From Hyaloraphidium curvatum (lineage: Eukaryota > Monoblepharomycota > Hyaloraphidiomycetes > Hyaloraphidiales > Hyaloraphidiaceae), in NCBI GenBank assembly GCA_025558095.1, contig JAIVFI010000014.1, positions 310,001 to 374,000 of the forward strand: a stretch of 64,000 bases of DNA, in the 5' to 3' direction. The notes under the pieces were generated by a model. It saw only the letters and a list, made by a program, of their open reading frames with translations. It had not been told where the DNA came from and ran no database searches. The position numbers were made by a program, and so were the translations under genes. Positions 47,564 to 61,703 of the stretch are shown piece by piece (the first letter of the stretch is position 1; every line of letters begins with the position of its first letter).

Positions 47564-49767
47564 ATGCAGGCCGCCGGCGCTCCCAAGATGCACGCTGCCG
47601 CGGCGTACGCCAAGCCAGCCAACGTGCCGCCCCTCCCGACACCATCATCGCCGACGGCACATTCTCCCATGGGCTCGCCGCACCACCAGGTGCCTGCGGT
47701 GCCCCCGCCGTCGGCTCCCCCGGCTGGACTCAACCCCATGACTGTCGGTGGCCTGCCCGGGTGCCATTGGAAACAGCTTTCGCTTACCAGGAACGCACTC
47801 GTTGCCATTTTTTGCTTTAGCTCATGCCGAAGGACATGGCGCGGCTGGCGGTGAACAAGGCGGACGGGGAATCCAAGTCGACCGCGGCTCGCGTCAAGGC
47901 CAAGGAGCCGATTCCCCTGAACCGAACCCCGCGGCGGCAGAGGTCTTCGAGATTCCACATCGCAGAAAGAGTTGAGCTGGAGAAGCTGGTCGGGTTCAAC
48001 GGTCCGTGCCCAGCGGAAGGTCGCGCCTCGAGGTTCTCATTTTCGAACCCCAGATGTCGGACCCGGGGAGCGGAACGACCTCCTGCTGAAGAAGATTCTG
48101 CAGTGCAAAGTGCTGTTTGACTTCAGCGACCCGCTTTCGGACCTCAAGGGCAAGGAAATCAAGCGTCAGACCCTGACGGAGCTCGTAGACTACATTGGGA
48201 GCTGTCGGGGAGCCGTCGGAGACATGGCGCACCTGGAACTCATAAACATGGTGCGTAGTGCTTGTTCTCCCTCTTTGTTTCTGGCTCTTTTGACCGGGGA
48301 TGGACAGATTTCCGTGAACCTTTTCCGCCCTCTCGCACCTCGGCTCAACCCCTCGGGCGAGGCATTCGATCCCGAAGAGGATGAGCCGGTCCTTGAGATG
48401 GCTTGGCCACATCTGCAAATCATCTACGAGCTCTTCCTGAGGTTCATCGAGTCGCAGGAGTTCAACACCAACATCGCCAAGAAGTACATTGACCAACAGT
48501 TCATCCTTTCGGTGAGGTGGTCTCAATCGCGGAAGAAGGAGTCACTGACTGTATCGCAAGCTGCTGGACCTGTTCGACAGCGAAGACCCCCGGGAACGTG
48601 ATTTCCTCAAGACCACGCTCCACCGCATTTACGGCAAATTCCTCAGCCTGCGATCTTTCATCCGGCGATCCATCAACAACGTGTTCTTCCAGTTCATGTA
48701 CCAGACCGAAAAGCACAACGGCATTGCGGAGCTTCTCGAAATTCTGGGCAGGCAAGTGTCGCCGCGGCGTGACATCAAAAGCTCGCCCACTGATTGCTCG
48801 TCCTTTTCAGCATCATCAACGGATTTGCGCTGCCCTTGAAAGAGGAACACAAGACGTTCCTCCTCCGTGTCTTGATTCCACTGCACAAGACCCGTTCTTT
48901 GAGCCTCTACCATCCCCAGCTGGCTTACTGCATCATCCAGTTCCTGGAGAAGGACTCCTCGCTGACGAAGGATGTGAGGAACTGATTCGAAGACTCGAGC
49001 GTCTTTGCTGATCCATTCCCAAAGGTCGTTCTCGGAATCCTCCGCTTCTGGCCGAAGGTCAACAGCCCGAAAGAGGTCATGTTCCTCAACGAGATCGAGG
49101 AGATTCTGGACATTGTTGACCCGCCGAACTTTGCCCTCGTGGCCGATCCTCTCTTTCGCCGCATTGCCAAGTGCATTTCGAGCCCGCACTTCCAGGTCTG
49201 GGCAAACCGCGCCTTCGCGCCTCCGGTGGCGCCTAACCCTTGCCGTCCAGGTGGTTGAGCGAGCACTCTACCTCTGGAACAATGACTACATTGCGAATCT
49301 GATCCACGATCATGCGGACATGGTTCTTCCACTTGTGTTTGGAGCCCTGAGTACCGCATCCCGAAGCCACTGGAACCGCGGCATAGCGATCCTAGTCGAG
49401 AACACCTTGAAGGGCTTCCTGGACAACCATCCGGACCTGTACGAGAGGTGCAGGGAGGCCAGCAAGGCCGCGAGGATTAGGTGAGTCCTGCCGGGGCCGA
49501 CGGTAGAATGATGCCAACTCGGGCCTTTGGGCAATCAGGGAACACAAGAGGTGGAAGGACCGGGTGCGAATATGGTCCGATCTCACAGCCGCAGCAAGAG
49601 CCGAAGCCGGGCGCTTGGGCATATCGCCCGGTGTCGTTTTGGACTCACTTCCTGCCGGTGCGGAACCGGGTGGGGACCATCTTTCTGGGCCTGGCCTTGA
49701 TCGAACCGACGCGCCGCCGACCCCTCTTGTCGCCGGGAGGTTGGGTGATACCAGAAGCTTGGACTAG
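47564..49767 (+). CDS. PP2A regulatory subunit B' (B56 family)
   Basis: This targeting subunit of protein phosphatase 2A has HEAT-like repeats. The N-terminus [18 protein letters not shown] is a Pro/Ser-rich extension; an intron leads to basic residues [17 protein letters not shown]. The core is clear: [169 protein letters not shown] and [20 protein letters not shown]. The C-terminal extension after [10 protein letters not shown] is Gly/Asp-rich. About eight introns. Confidence 0.94.
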
Positions 49768-49838
49768 GACGCAGATGATCCGCGAAAGCGCCGCATTGAC
49801 TCCATTGTAGATAGTAGCATTAGCACCTTGTCCGTTCG

Positions 49839-50996
49839 TCACCGCTGTTCGAAGAAAGATAGCTTGGCCTCAGGCAGCCCCTCCAAGTCGCGCTCCAGCA
49901 GGCCCGAGTTGAAGTCCTCCTTGGCGTAGATTGACTGTAGCGCAGCCCTCGCGGCCTTCACAACTGGCTCGTCAACACGCTCCAAACGAGGGGCCATATG
50001 GCTCACCCTTGTCTCCGCCATATGAAGGGAGCTCCCGACCCCTTCACCGAGCTTTGCCTGGCCAGAGTAGATGCCAACAACGAAAACCGGCGCGTGCGTT
50101 CGGCGCCCGCTCTCTTCGAGTATCCTGGTGTCCCATCACGGCCGAAGAAACCTGTAAGCACCGCGCGGCCCCGGGGCAATACTGGGGGCTCACCGCGACA
50201 CTGGTGCTTCCATCTTCCTCAGCTTCAGTGACGCCGCCAGAACTCGCTTCGGTTCAGCCACCCGCTTCATCAGGAGGCCAAAGTCGAGCTTCCTCGACAG
50301 CATGAACCGCTCTACAAACACGCGCGCCGCCTGGGAGCCTTGAGTGGCGAGCGCAGCCCCAACGATGGCGTACACGGTGCGCGAAATAGCCATATTCTCC
50401 TTCGTTCTCGAATTGTCCTGGTGGTGACAGTGTCAAGTCTCCCGAAGCCCGGATCGGAATCGGCAAACTTACCCCGTATGGGAGCCACGAGATCAGCTTT
50501 TCGACGCCGAGCGACCTTCCAACGGATGCCATCGCCGGAGCACCGACGAACGCCTCCACGGCAGACTCCAGTTGGTTTGCCGGAAGCTGCGGGTACTTGG
50601 ATAGCAGGTGCCGCGCCGCGAGGAAATTGACAAAGTGCGCTCCTGGGGGTCCCTTGAGCACAGCTCCTCTAGTCCGCCCCTTTGATGCCTACCGAGGACT
50701 TTGTACCGCTCGTGATCGGATTGCGAAGATTGGATGGAGGACTTCACGGGCAGAACCGCGACCATGACCTCCGCGGGCACGTCCAAACCGACGCGGGCCT
50801 GGAAAGTGACCAGCTCCGGTCGCACGGGGTGTGCAGGGCTCGAGAAACTCCGCCGCAATGCCGCCGCGGGGAGGCGCGAGGCCTGCGAGGTGGCGAAGGC
50901 GGGACACCGACGCGACTGTCCGAGCGCGCATCGCGTCGCGGACGGTGCCGAAGCGATCGCCGCGGCATCCATCGCGAAAGCCAGGCGGGAAACCAT
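49839..50996 (-). CDS. Mitochondrial ribosomal protein mL44 (yeast MRPL3-like)
   Basis: This mitoribosomal large-subunit protein carries an RNase III-like fold and a double-stranded RNA-binding domain. The N-terminus MVSRLAFAMDAAAIAS followed by Arg/Ser-rich sequence looks like a mitochondrial presequence. The core reads HFVNFLAARHLLSKYPQLPA, AVEAFVGAPAMASVGRSLGV, TVYAIVGAALATQGSQAARV and FVERFMLSRKLDFGLLMKRV. A GT-AG join after APVS gives RILEESGRRTHAPVFVVGIY and SGQAKLGEGVGSSLHMAETR, then an exon AARAALQSIYAKEDFNSGLL. Catalytic RNase III acidic residues are not evident, as expected for mL44. Confidence 0.85.
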
Positions 50997-51113
50997 TCCG
51001 GCCAAGTGCCCCGGGGTCGGCATCGGTCAGACGGGCGGCAGAGGATGTAGTGATCGACGCCGCGCGGCGCAAATACAAGAACGACAACCGAGAGCAAAGC
51101 TGCGGCCTTTACG

Positions 51114-51703
51114 ATGAAGAAACCGCCAAAGGCCGGAGATGAAGGGGAGCTAAGGGATGCTATAGCGCAGATTCTCGGAAAGCCGCTTCCGAAGAAACAG
51201 GTTTGGCTCGCCGCCTCCCGATGCGGGTCGAGCTCACTAGCTGGTCCCCAAGGGCGACGTGGTGCTCCGCAGCTCTGCCGCGGAACGGGTACTGGACGAG
51301 AAGAAGTTGGAGGCAAAGGCGAAAAAGGCTCTCGCTGCCGAAAAGAAGCGTGCGGCAGCCAGCAAGCGCCTAGGTCTGGCGAGCAGCAGCGCCGAAAAGG
51401 AGAAAGCGCTGAGGAAGACGGCAACGAAAGGAGGTACGGACTGTTTCTTGGCACACGGACCACCTTCTATAGCTCATACTCCGCGAAGTCGTTCGGCTGT
51501 TTAATGCTCTGCGCGAGGCGCAGCAGGCTCACGGGGCGCCGAGGTCTAGGGAAGGAGCTTCTGAAGCTTCGGCTTCCACGAAACAGGCCATCCCCGTGGA
51601 GAAGTTTTTCGATCTTTTCGGCGGCAATGGGAAGCCGGGCCATGAGGCACAGGAAGAGCACAACATGGAAGCCGACGACGTTTCCCTGAGCGACGAGGAT
51701 TGA
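51114..51703 (+). CDS. Ribosome biogenesis protein RRP15
   Basis: This nucleolar factor acts in pre-60S maturation. The start MKKPPKAGDEGELRDAIAQI gives GKPLPKKQ, then an intron to LVPKGDVVLRSSAAERVLDE. The Lys/Ala-rich coiled coil EKKLEAKAKKALAAEKKRAA precedes EKEKALRKTATKG, joined by an intron to VVRLFNALREAQQAHGA, the conserved RRP15 core. The acidic tail ends DDVSLSDED. The protein looks shorter than most family members, so an upstream exon is possible. It is head-to-head with mL44 (117 bases between starts) and stops 4 bases before the BYR4/BFA1 stop. Confidence 0.82.
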
Positions 51704-51707
51704 GCCA

Positions 51708-53754
51708 TCAATCGTTCGGCACAAGATTGCGGATCTCGGCCAGGTGCATCCTCGTGGCGAGCCGCTGGAACGCCATCGAGGGAACGTGTCCTTGCCGCTG
51801 CGGATACCATCGGCTGGTGGATATCATGTGGTCCCTCTCCGCGGCCATGAAGCTCTGACGGGTGCTGTACGACACATCGAACGTCCGCGTGTTTGAATTC
51901 GTCATCCCTGGAGCGATTTCGTCATTGTCGCGGACAGACAAGGACACGTGCAACGCTTACCGGTGACGCCGGTTGCCACGCTGATCATGCTCTGGGCATC
52001 TTCGTCGTCGAATCCGTCGAAGAGCCGGCAGTCGTCTTCGTTCCCGCGCCAGCTCATCGAAACCGGATCCCAAACCATGTTTCCGACCGTTTGCGGCGTT
52101 TTGGCACTCGCCCCGAAGTTGGTGATGAGCGCTGGCCTCAGAGGCGGCGGCACCGGGTCGAAGTCGCGCAAGACATCCTCGTTGCCCTCCCACTTCTGGA
52201 GATCGGGGTTCCATCTCATTTCCCCGATGACTGCGGTGAAGGTCAGGGGAGCATCAGGACTGCGGGATCGGCCACGTGCCTTTGACGGTGTTTGCGGAGC
52301 CGAGGTTCTGGATGAGCTCGGGTTTCTTTGCCTTCTGTAGAGTTTGCGAACGGGTCAACACGGAACTTTCGTCGCGAATTCGGTTACTTGCTACCTTGTT
52401 GGGCTGCTTGCTGCTCGTCTTGACCGGTTCCTTCATCTTGGCCAGGAAAGATGCCGTCGGCGCGGTGAGCGATGAACGGTTGTCCATCCTCCGGGTGCCA
52501 ATCGGTCCAGCTGCTCCGGTTCGAATGAGTTGGCAAGGAGGAACCGAAAGCGCGACACCTACCGGTCCCCGGCCGGCCGTCGCTGCGCTTGCCATCCTCG
52601 CGGTCCCTCTTGCCCAATGTTGGAAGCCTTGGAGCCGTCTTGAACCTGACTTCCTGATCATCCGAAACGACAAGGTCGTCGATGTCGTCCAGCTCCGTCG
52701 GTTCCATGCGCCCGAGTGCCGGCAGCGACACGGCGATTGTGGGGACTTCGTGAACGGGAACCGCAGCAACAGCCAGTAGCGGAGCATCGAGAGTGGGAGC
52801 CGGTGCCGCAGCCCGGTTACCCGCATGCCACTGAGCGGCATGTGCCAACGCGTCGTCGGACAGCTCGAGGTCGTCAAACATGTCCGTGTCGTCCTGCATC
52901 TGCGGGGCAACGACAGCGGCTTGCTTGGAGGGGGCAACCGACGCTTGCTGAAGCCTGATCTGCAGGCCGTTTTCTTCGTGGCCAAACGATTCGGGAAACT
53001 CCAGGTCCGCCAGCATGTCCTCGGCGTCAAAGTCAGCGTTGCTTGCCGCGGTGCCGTGACTTGGAGCGGGGCTGTATAGCATGCGGCGCAAGGCTTGAGG
53101 GACCCCGCTGGGCCTGGATCCATCGCTCGCGGCCCCGTCGAAAAAGGCGTCCAGGCTCGCCGAGCTGGCATCCCTGCCCGGCATGCGCTGCACGTGCAGC
53201 GGACGGCTGGCGTGTGAGGCCGAATCCGAGAAGTCGAAATCCTCGCCAAAGTTTGACGTCGACGAGCCCACGCTTCGCAGTGCGTTGCCGCGCGCGGACG
53301 CACTGTCGAGCAGATCCGCGGAGGAACCCTCGCTCGAAAGCTGGGGGTGGTGGGCTTCAGCTGGCTTCCGCGGTGCGTCGGTCCGGGGCGTGTCGTCGTC
53401 GGGCAGCAGGGTCATTGAAATGGAGGGGATCAGGGATACGTGCGTGGTGTCTGCCGAGGGCAGGTCGCCGACGTCCGAGCCGGGCCCGTCCGCGGGGACC
53501 GCGGGAGGGGGCTCCGCGGGGTGCTGCACCTCGGTTGCTTTCTGCTCCCCGCGGCCCTCGGGCCCCTCTGCGGGCGACATGCCAACCACACCGGCGTCGG
53601 CGGCGTGCTGGCCGTGCTCGTGCGAGTCGCCGTGCGCGCCGGGGGCCGCGGAGCCCGTGCCGGCGGCGTCGCCCGCGAGCGCGCGCGACAGCGGCAGCCT
53701 CAGCGGGAGCCCCGCCTCGGGTATCTCGAGGTCGTCGAACGAGTCGTCGGCCAT
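51708..53754 (-). CDS. Byr4/Bfa1-type GAP-complex scaffold
   Basis: This fungal protein partners with the Cdc16/Bub2 GAP to restrain the Spg1/Tem1 GTPase of the septation-initiation or mitotic-exit network at spindle poles. The start MADDSFDDLEIPEAGLPLRL is acidic, followed by a long Ser/Asp/Pro-rich region with repeated DDLE(L/F) and FDDLELSDD motifs. The conserved C-terminal module reads ELIQNLGSANTVKGT, GNMRWNPDLQKWEGNEDVLR, RPALITNFGAS and GNMVWDPVSMSWRGNEDD: two W-x-GNE repeats typical of Byr4. The end includes QSFMAAERDHMISTSRW. At least three introns; the one near 52,520-52,600 shifts frame and was not exactly placed. Confidence 0.82.
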
Positions 53755-53881
53755 GGCGGACTGCGGGCGCGAGAGATTCGGCGGGCAGTGGGTCGCGGGA
53801 AACTACGCGCGAACTCATCACACCGCGGGCCGGCGAACCAGCAGTGCCCGCCACCACGGCGGCCCCGCGCAGACCGGCCAG

Positions 53882-54401
53882 ATGGCCAGCCTCACGCCGA
53901 CGCAGCGTACGTCGCCCATCGCCCGCCCCGGCCGCGCTGACGCGCCGCAGGACATGTGCTGCGGCTGTACCGGCGCGCGCTGAAGCTCACGTTCGACTGG
54001 TACCCGGTCATCTCCGTCTTCCGGGAGAAGCAGTTCATCATGCGCCAGCTGTTCGAGCAGAACAGGAACGTGGCCTCGCCGCAACAGCAGCAGCTGCTGA
54101 TCGAGCAGGCCGAGGGCCTGCTCGTCAAATACCGCTACCACATTCCCTACGCCAGTAGGTGCCCGCATCGCGGCCCGCGGGCCCCGCTGACCGGCCCGGC
54201 GCCATCCCAGACCCTCACTCTCCCGACGGCACGAAATGGGAGCGGAATCTGCCGCCGCCAGCAAAGGTGCGCCGTTCCGTCTCCCCCGCCGGCTCCACCT
54301 TCACACACCGCACCTGGCGCCCCCAGATTGTTCAGGACGGGTTTGGCAACTACGCCAATAAGAACCCATTGGCACCGGTAGACGACCATGGTCACCACTG
54401 A
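53882..54401 (+). CDS. Complex I LYR subunit NDUFB9-like
   Basis: This is an accessory subunit of mitochondrial NADH:ubiquinone oxidoreductase. An intron just after MASLTPTQ joins in frame to RHVLRLYRRALKLT, which holds the LYR motif. It continues SVFREKQFIMRQLFEQNRNV, LIEQAEGLLVKYRYHIPYA, NPHSPDGTKWERNLPPPAK and IVQDGFGNYANKNPL, ending VDDHGHH. Three introns were frame-checked. The conserved tract Tyr-x-x-Pro-Tyr and the DGTKWER segment match fungal NDUFB9. It is head-to-head with BYR4/BFA1 (127 bases between starts) and tail-to-tail with MCM5 (27 bases). Confidence 0.85.
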
Positions 54402-54428
54402 GCTCAAGCACAATACAACAAGCTAAAG

Positions 54429-57437
<3,009 letters not shown>

Positions 57438-58333
57438 CTTGGAATTCGGGACGAGGAGGAGTTGGGTCGGTCGTCCCGATCACTCGATCGTTCCACTCGG
57501 CCTTTGAAAGCAGATCCGGCATTCCCGCATCAGTGATGGGCTCGCGACTGGACGGACATCGGCATCGTCGGGTGGACGTGGCGGTCGGCGGGTCGTGGTT
57601 CCGCGAGCCCAATAGACGGGACTCCCCACATCTGGCCCGGGCGTCTCCGAGTCTTCCATGCCGAGCTGCACACCAACGCGATGCGACGTGTCCTCGGGCG
57701 CAATTGTATCGTTCGGGCCTTGTTTTCTGCAAACGTGTCTCTCCCAAGTGGCTGTCTCGCCAGCGCAAGTGCTGGGTCACTGCAGTTCGCGCACGTGGAG
57801 CACGCGTCTCAACTTTTGCCGGGCCGCAACTGCTTTCCGGTTTCCAACAATCAGGCTCCCGGCACTACGCGTGCGCGAAGGAGGCGTCCCTTGCCAATTG
57901 CTTTTACATCCTGGCAAACTCGGCCCCATGAATTCTTACCCTCAAGACGAGTTTGGAACAGATTCTCCGCGCATGGGAGGACTAGATCCCCGACATCTTA
58001 TGTTGACTAACCCCGATCCGCGGCTGGGGAAGTCAGATGCGCGGCCGTGGGGTGATCGGAGGCTTGCCGTCGACGGCAACTGCAGTATGGGCATCGGGTC
58101 CCCCCGGGCAGCACGCCCAGTTGCGACCTGCGGGATAAGTGGGATGGTGAGAGCGACAGATTCCCGTCGAACCGTGGTCCATTTCCTTGCTATGAGAAGT
58201 CCCTAGTAGATGAACCCTCTGGGCATGTGTACCCAAGTATCCCCATACCCAGTAGACTTCCTATTGAAACAGAATCGTAGCAACACACACTCCAACACAT
58301 ACAGCTCGCAATGGTTAGGTTGGTTGCCGGGGG
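57438..58333. other. Spacer between MCM5 and the LINE cluster
   Basis: About 900 bases upstream of MCM5. No convincing gene. Open frames on both strands show no known motif. The sequence becomes more AT-rich near 58,200-58,330, just before a sharp switch into reverse-transcriptase coding sequence. Confidence 0.5.
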
Positions 58334-58850
58334 GAGGATCAGGAGCGGATGGTTAGCTTGCTGGCTTTGTTCTTTGCAGACGACACCACTTTGATCTCGA
58401 AGGCGGTGAAGAATGCCAAGATGCAGCTGGATCTTTTGTCTGCATATGCCAGTGCCAATGGGCTGGAGATCAACGTCAGCAAAACAGAGTGGATGGCCAG
58501 GAAGATACCTCATCGTGTAAAGCTCATGTACAGGGGCCACGAGCTGAAGAGGGTCGACAGCTTCAAGCTTCTGGGGTACCAGCTCACGTCATTTTGGCGG
58601 AGCAAGGACCATGTGCATGGCAGGGAGGCTAAGATGAACGCTGCTTATGGGCTCTGGCTCCGCGACATCCGGGAGCAGCCTGGGATGAGTCCTGACCTCC
58701 AACTCAAGCTCTACAACATGAAGGTCAAGGCAGTGGGCCAAGACGCACGGGAACCCGTTCATTGTTGAGATGCCGAAGGAGGAGTACCTTCCGGGGAAAG
58801 CACCAGGGACAAAGCGACATGCATGGCTGTCCCTTCGTGTCTGTCACTCA
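58334..58850 (+). repeat. Near-identical 515-bp duplication of the RT segment (with 60,160-60,675)
   Basis: From GAGGATCAGGAGCGGATGG to CGTGTCTGTCACTCA the two copies match base for base as far as I can see. One substitution was noted (CACCAGGGACAAAG versus CACCACGGACAAAG). The near-identity shows that the copies separated recently. Confidence 0.9.
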
Positions 58851-59332
58851 TCAGCCCAAGTCTACCTCGTTGGCTGCCCTGTATGCGATCACTAGCCAGT
58901 ACCCTCTTGCAGTTCATGACCGCCATGATGAGTCGGCCCTCAAGTTCCTCATGCGCATCAAAACCGCTACCCCTGATTATACCTGCTCTACAAGGGGCTC
59001 AAGACCGAGGCACTGAAGGGATCGGAACTGGGGTGCCTTCCTGAGGGAACTACTTGTATACTACGGTGGAGAGGAGGGGAGGGAGATGTGGGAGAAGGAC
59101 ACTTTTTCATGGGCCAAAGAGACTGTGAGAATCTTGTGAAGAGCAAGTAGGGAGATCAATAATGTCCAAAAGCTCAAGGACAACGACGAACTGCACGTCT
59201 GGAGGATGTGACATGACCTTTGGTCACATTCCCACCGTCGTTGATCCGGGTGGAGAAGACGGGAGGGACATCCAGAAGCTGCTCTGCTCTACCCACGACC
59301 TGGAGGTGGAGACAGGCAGGCACCACGGAGCG
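58334..59332 (+). mobile_element. LINE fragment A: 5'-truncated reverse transcriptase to C-terminal region
   Basis: The element starts abruptly inside the reverse-transcriptase domain of a non-LTR retrotransposon (FFADDTTLISKAV, the catalytic FADD box, then LSAYASANGLEINVSKTEWM and LLGYQLTSFWRSKDH). A four-base insertion relative to the inverted copy (at about 58,741) frameshifts the protein after AVGQDA. The downstream C-terminal region (STSLAALYAITSQYPLAVHD; LLVYYGGEEGREMWEKD; HDLEVETGRHHGA) is broken by more frameshifts. It stops at about 59,332 where fragment B begins. Not functional. Confidence 0.9.
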
Positions 59333-60675
59333 GGTACGCCACATGGAGATGGTGGCCAGCACCAAGTACGTGACCAAGATCGAGGAAGACCCCAGCAGGC
59401 TCACGTTCCCACCACTTCCCAAGGCTATGGTCACGCCTCCTGGGAACCTGCTGCGCCCCATCACCCTCAAGGAGCTCGAGAAGGTCCTGAAGAAGGCTCC
59501 TAACGGCAGGGCAGCGGATGAGGATGGGATCAGGCTCGAGTTCAAGTACGGGACCACTGTGCTGAAGCAAGCTGTGGTCGATCTGCTCAACGACGTGCTC
59601 AATGGTCAAGATGGATGACTGGGGCCAGACACTGCTGGTAATGCTACACAAGAAGGGGCCCAAGAACGTGGCTGGCAACTACAGGGGGATCAGCATAGAG
59701 AGGATGCTGGAGGAGGTCTTTTCCCTGGTCTGGAATGCTCGGCTAGCTCCCTGGGCCGAGTGCAACAGCTGCTGGAAGGCTCGCACTTTGGATTCTGTGC
59801 ATGCAGGTCGACCCTTCATGCAGCATTCCTTGCTGAGGCGCTCTTCTCCTTGGCCAAGTAAGGCACGCAAGGAGAAGCTGATCATAGTGTTTGTAGATTT
59901 CACAAAGGCTTTTGACACGGTGGAGCCCCCGAGGTTGTGGAAGAAACTGGAGGAGATGTGTGTGCCCAAACAGAGGTGTGGGAAGGCTCCGGGATGAGGA
60001 CGGGACCAAGTCGGACTTCATCAAGTTCCTGACTGGAGTGAAGCAGGGGGACCCCATCTCATCACTGTTGTTCATCTTGTTCATCTATGACATCACTGCT
60101 TTCATGGAGGCCAATGGTGCAAAAGGGATGGATCTGGGCATGGTGATTGAGGAGCGGGAGGATCAGGAGCGGATGGTTAGCTTGCTGGCTTTGTTCTTTG
60201 CAGACGACACCACTTTGATCTCGAAGGCGGTGAAGAATGCCAAGATGCAGCTGGATCTTTTGTCTGCATATGCCAGTGCCAATGGGCTGGAGATCAACGT
60301 CAGCAAAACAGAGTGGATGGCCAGGAAGATACCTCATCGTGTAAAGCTCATGTACAGGGGCCACGAGCTGAAGAGGGTCGACAGCTTCAAGCTTCTGGGG
60401 TACCAGCTCACGTCATTTTGGCGGAGCAAGGACCATGTGCATGGCAGGGAGGCTAAGATGAACGCTGCTTATGGGCTCTGGCTCCGCGACATCCGGGAGC
60501 AGCCTGGGATGAGTCCTGACCTCCAACTCAAGCTCTACAACATGAAGGTCAAGGCAGTGGGCCAAGACGCACGGGAACCCGTTCATTGTTGAGATGCCGA
60601 AGGAGGAGTACCTTCCGGGGAAAGCACCACGGACAAAGCGACATGCATGGCTGTCCCTTCGTGTCTGTCACTCAA
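59333..60675 (+). mobile_element. LINE fragment B: upstream linker and reverse transcriptase
   Basis: Reads PPGNLLRPITLKELEKVLKK, APNGRAADEDGIRLEFKY, the motif-A box IIVFVDFTKAFDTV, GVKQGDPISSLLFILFIYDI and the same FFADDTTLISKAV segment as fragment A. At least two frameshifts separate these pieces, so it cannot encode an intact enzyme. Its last 515 bases or so are almost identical to the start of fragment A, including the same four-base frameshift. It ends abruptly at about 60,675, where a LINE 5' end begins. Confidence 0.9.
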
Positions 60676-60689
60676 GTTCATCGTCCACC

Positions 60690-61703
60690 ATGTACAACCC
60701 CCCGAAGATCATGGCTCAGAGGGAGCTCCGGAACCTCCAAAGCGGCTCATTGGGCCGCTTGAGAGTCTTGGAGCAACCTCTGGGCGCTGCGAGGTCTCGT
60801 GCTTCTCAGCGCCACCCCGCGAGCGAGTCTGGCGCGAAGACCCCAGCGCCAGACACACCGCCCCCCCGGGAACCCTCGCAACCCCCTATATCACCCACCA
60901 AACGTATCGGCGGACCACCGCGGGCAACAGCGGGGCCAACGCCCGCCGGTTGTGCCGAGATTCGGGTCGACAACACGACGGCGGTTGCGGGGCCAAACAA
61001 CCAACCGCCCCGAATCTCCCCTCGACTACCCGGCTCCGCCCGGCGGCCGACCGTCCGCACTTCAGTTCAAAGGCTGAGCGTTACTCCCGTCAAGAATGGA
61101 GGAGCGGATCAAATCGCGGAGCTCGCGGACGGGATGCGCGACATGCGGTCTCGCCTGGACGCTCAGGAAGCGCTCATTGGAGCCCAGAGCGCGCAGCTTC
61201 TAGACGTGATGGCGACAATTCGCGCGCAAGAAGCGCGGATAAGCGAGCTGGAGAAGGCCAACCGCTAGTCGGAGGTCCGCCTCGACCGCAAGCTGGATGC
61301 GATGAAGGCACTCGCCGACATGGCCAAGGTTCACGCCGATAACACGCAGCGGGCCGCGATCGAGACGAAAAAGATCGAGGAAGCACTTCTGCTCGCCGAA
61401 GAAGCGCCCGCGGGAAAGGGGTGGACCACAACTCGGAAGAGGGGCCCGCGGAGGCCGACTACCGCCGCTCCTATCGCCGAGCCGGACCCTTGGGCCGTCG
61501 GACCACAAACGCCCGAAGAGCGCGATCAAGAGCGTGCCATAAAGGAGACGCTCGCGTGCAAAGGGAGGATCCGCCGGGCGCCCGAAAGTGCGAAGACCGG
61601 AGAAGGTGCCCGTGACCTCCTCAAGCGCTGCGCCCTCGACCTGCCGCACAACCACAAGGACCGTGAGGCGCTCGTCCAGCGGACCGATGCGCTCAAGGAG
61701 ATC
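60690..61703 (+). mobile_element. LINE C ORF1, N-terminal part, with an in-frame amber stop
   Basis: The frame from MYNPPKIMAQRELRNLQSGS encodes a Pro/Arg/Ser-rich domain followed by a coiled coil (IAELADGMRDMRSRLDAQEA; ATIRAQEARISELEKANR). A TAG at 61,266-61,268 interrupts the coil; the same frame then continues SEVRLDRKLDAMKALADMAK, HADNTQRAAIETKKIEEALL and on to ALVQRTDALKEI. Such Pro-rich plus coiled-coil proteins are typical of LINE ORF1 nucleic-acid-binding products. The frame is then split by the inverted LINE insertion. Confidence 0.75.
61697..61703 (+). repeat. Target-site duplication, left copy (GGAGATC)
   Basis: GGAGATC occurs here and again at 62,720-62,726, immediately bordering the inverted LINE copy. 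Part of the right copy (GGAG) also continues the LINE sequence, so microhomology may have been used. Confidence 0.65.
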
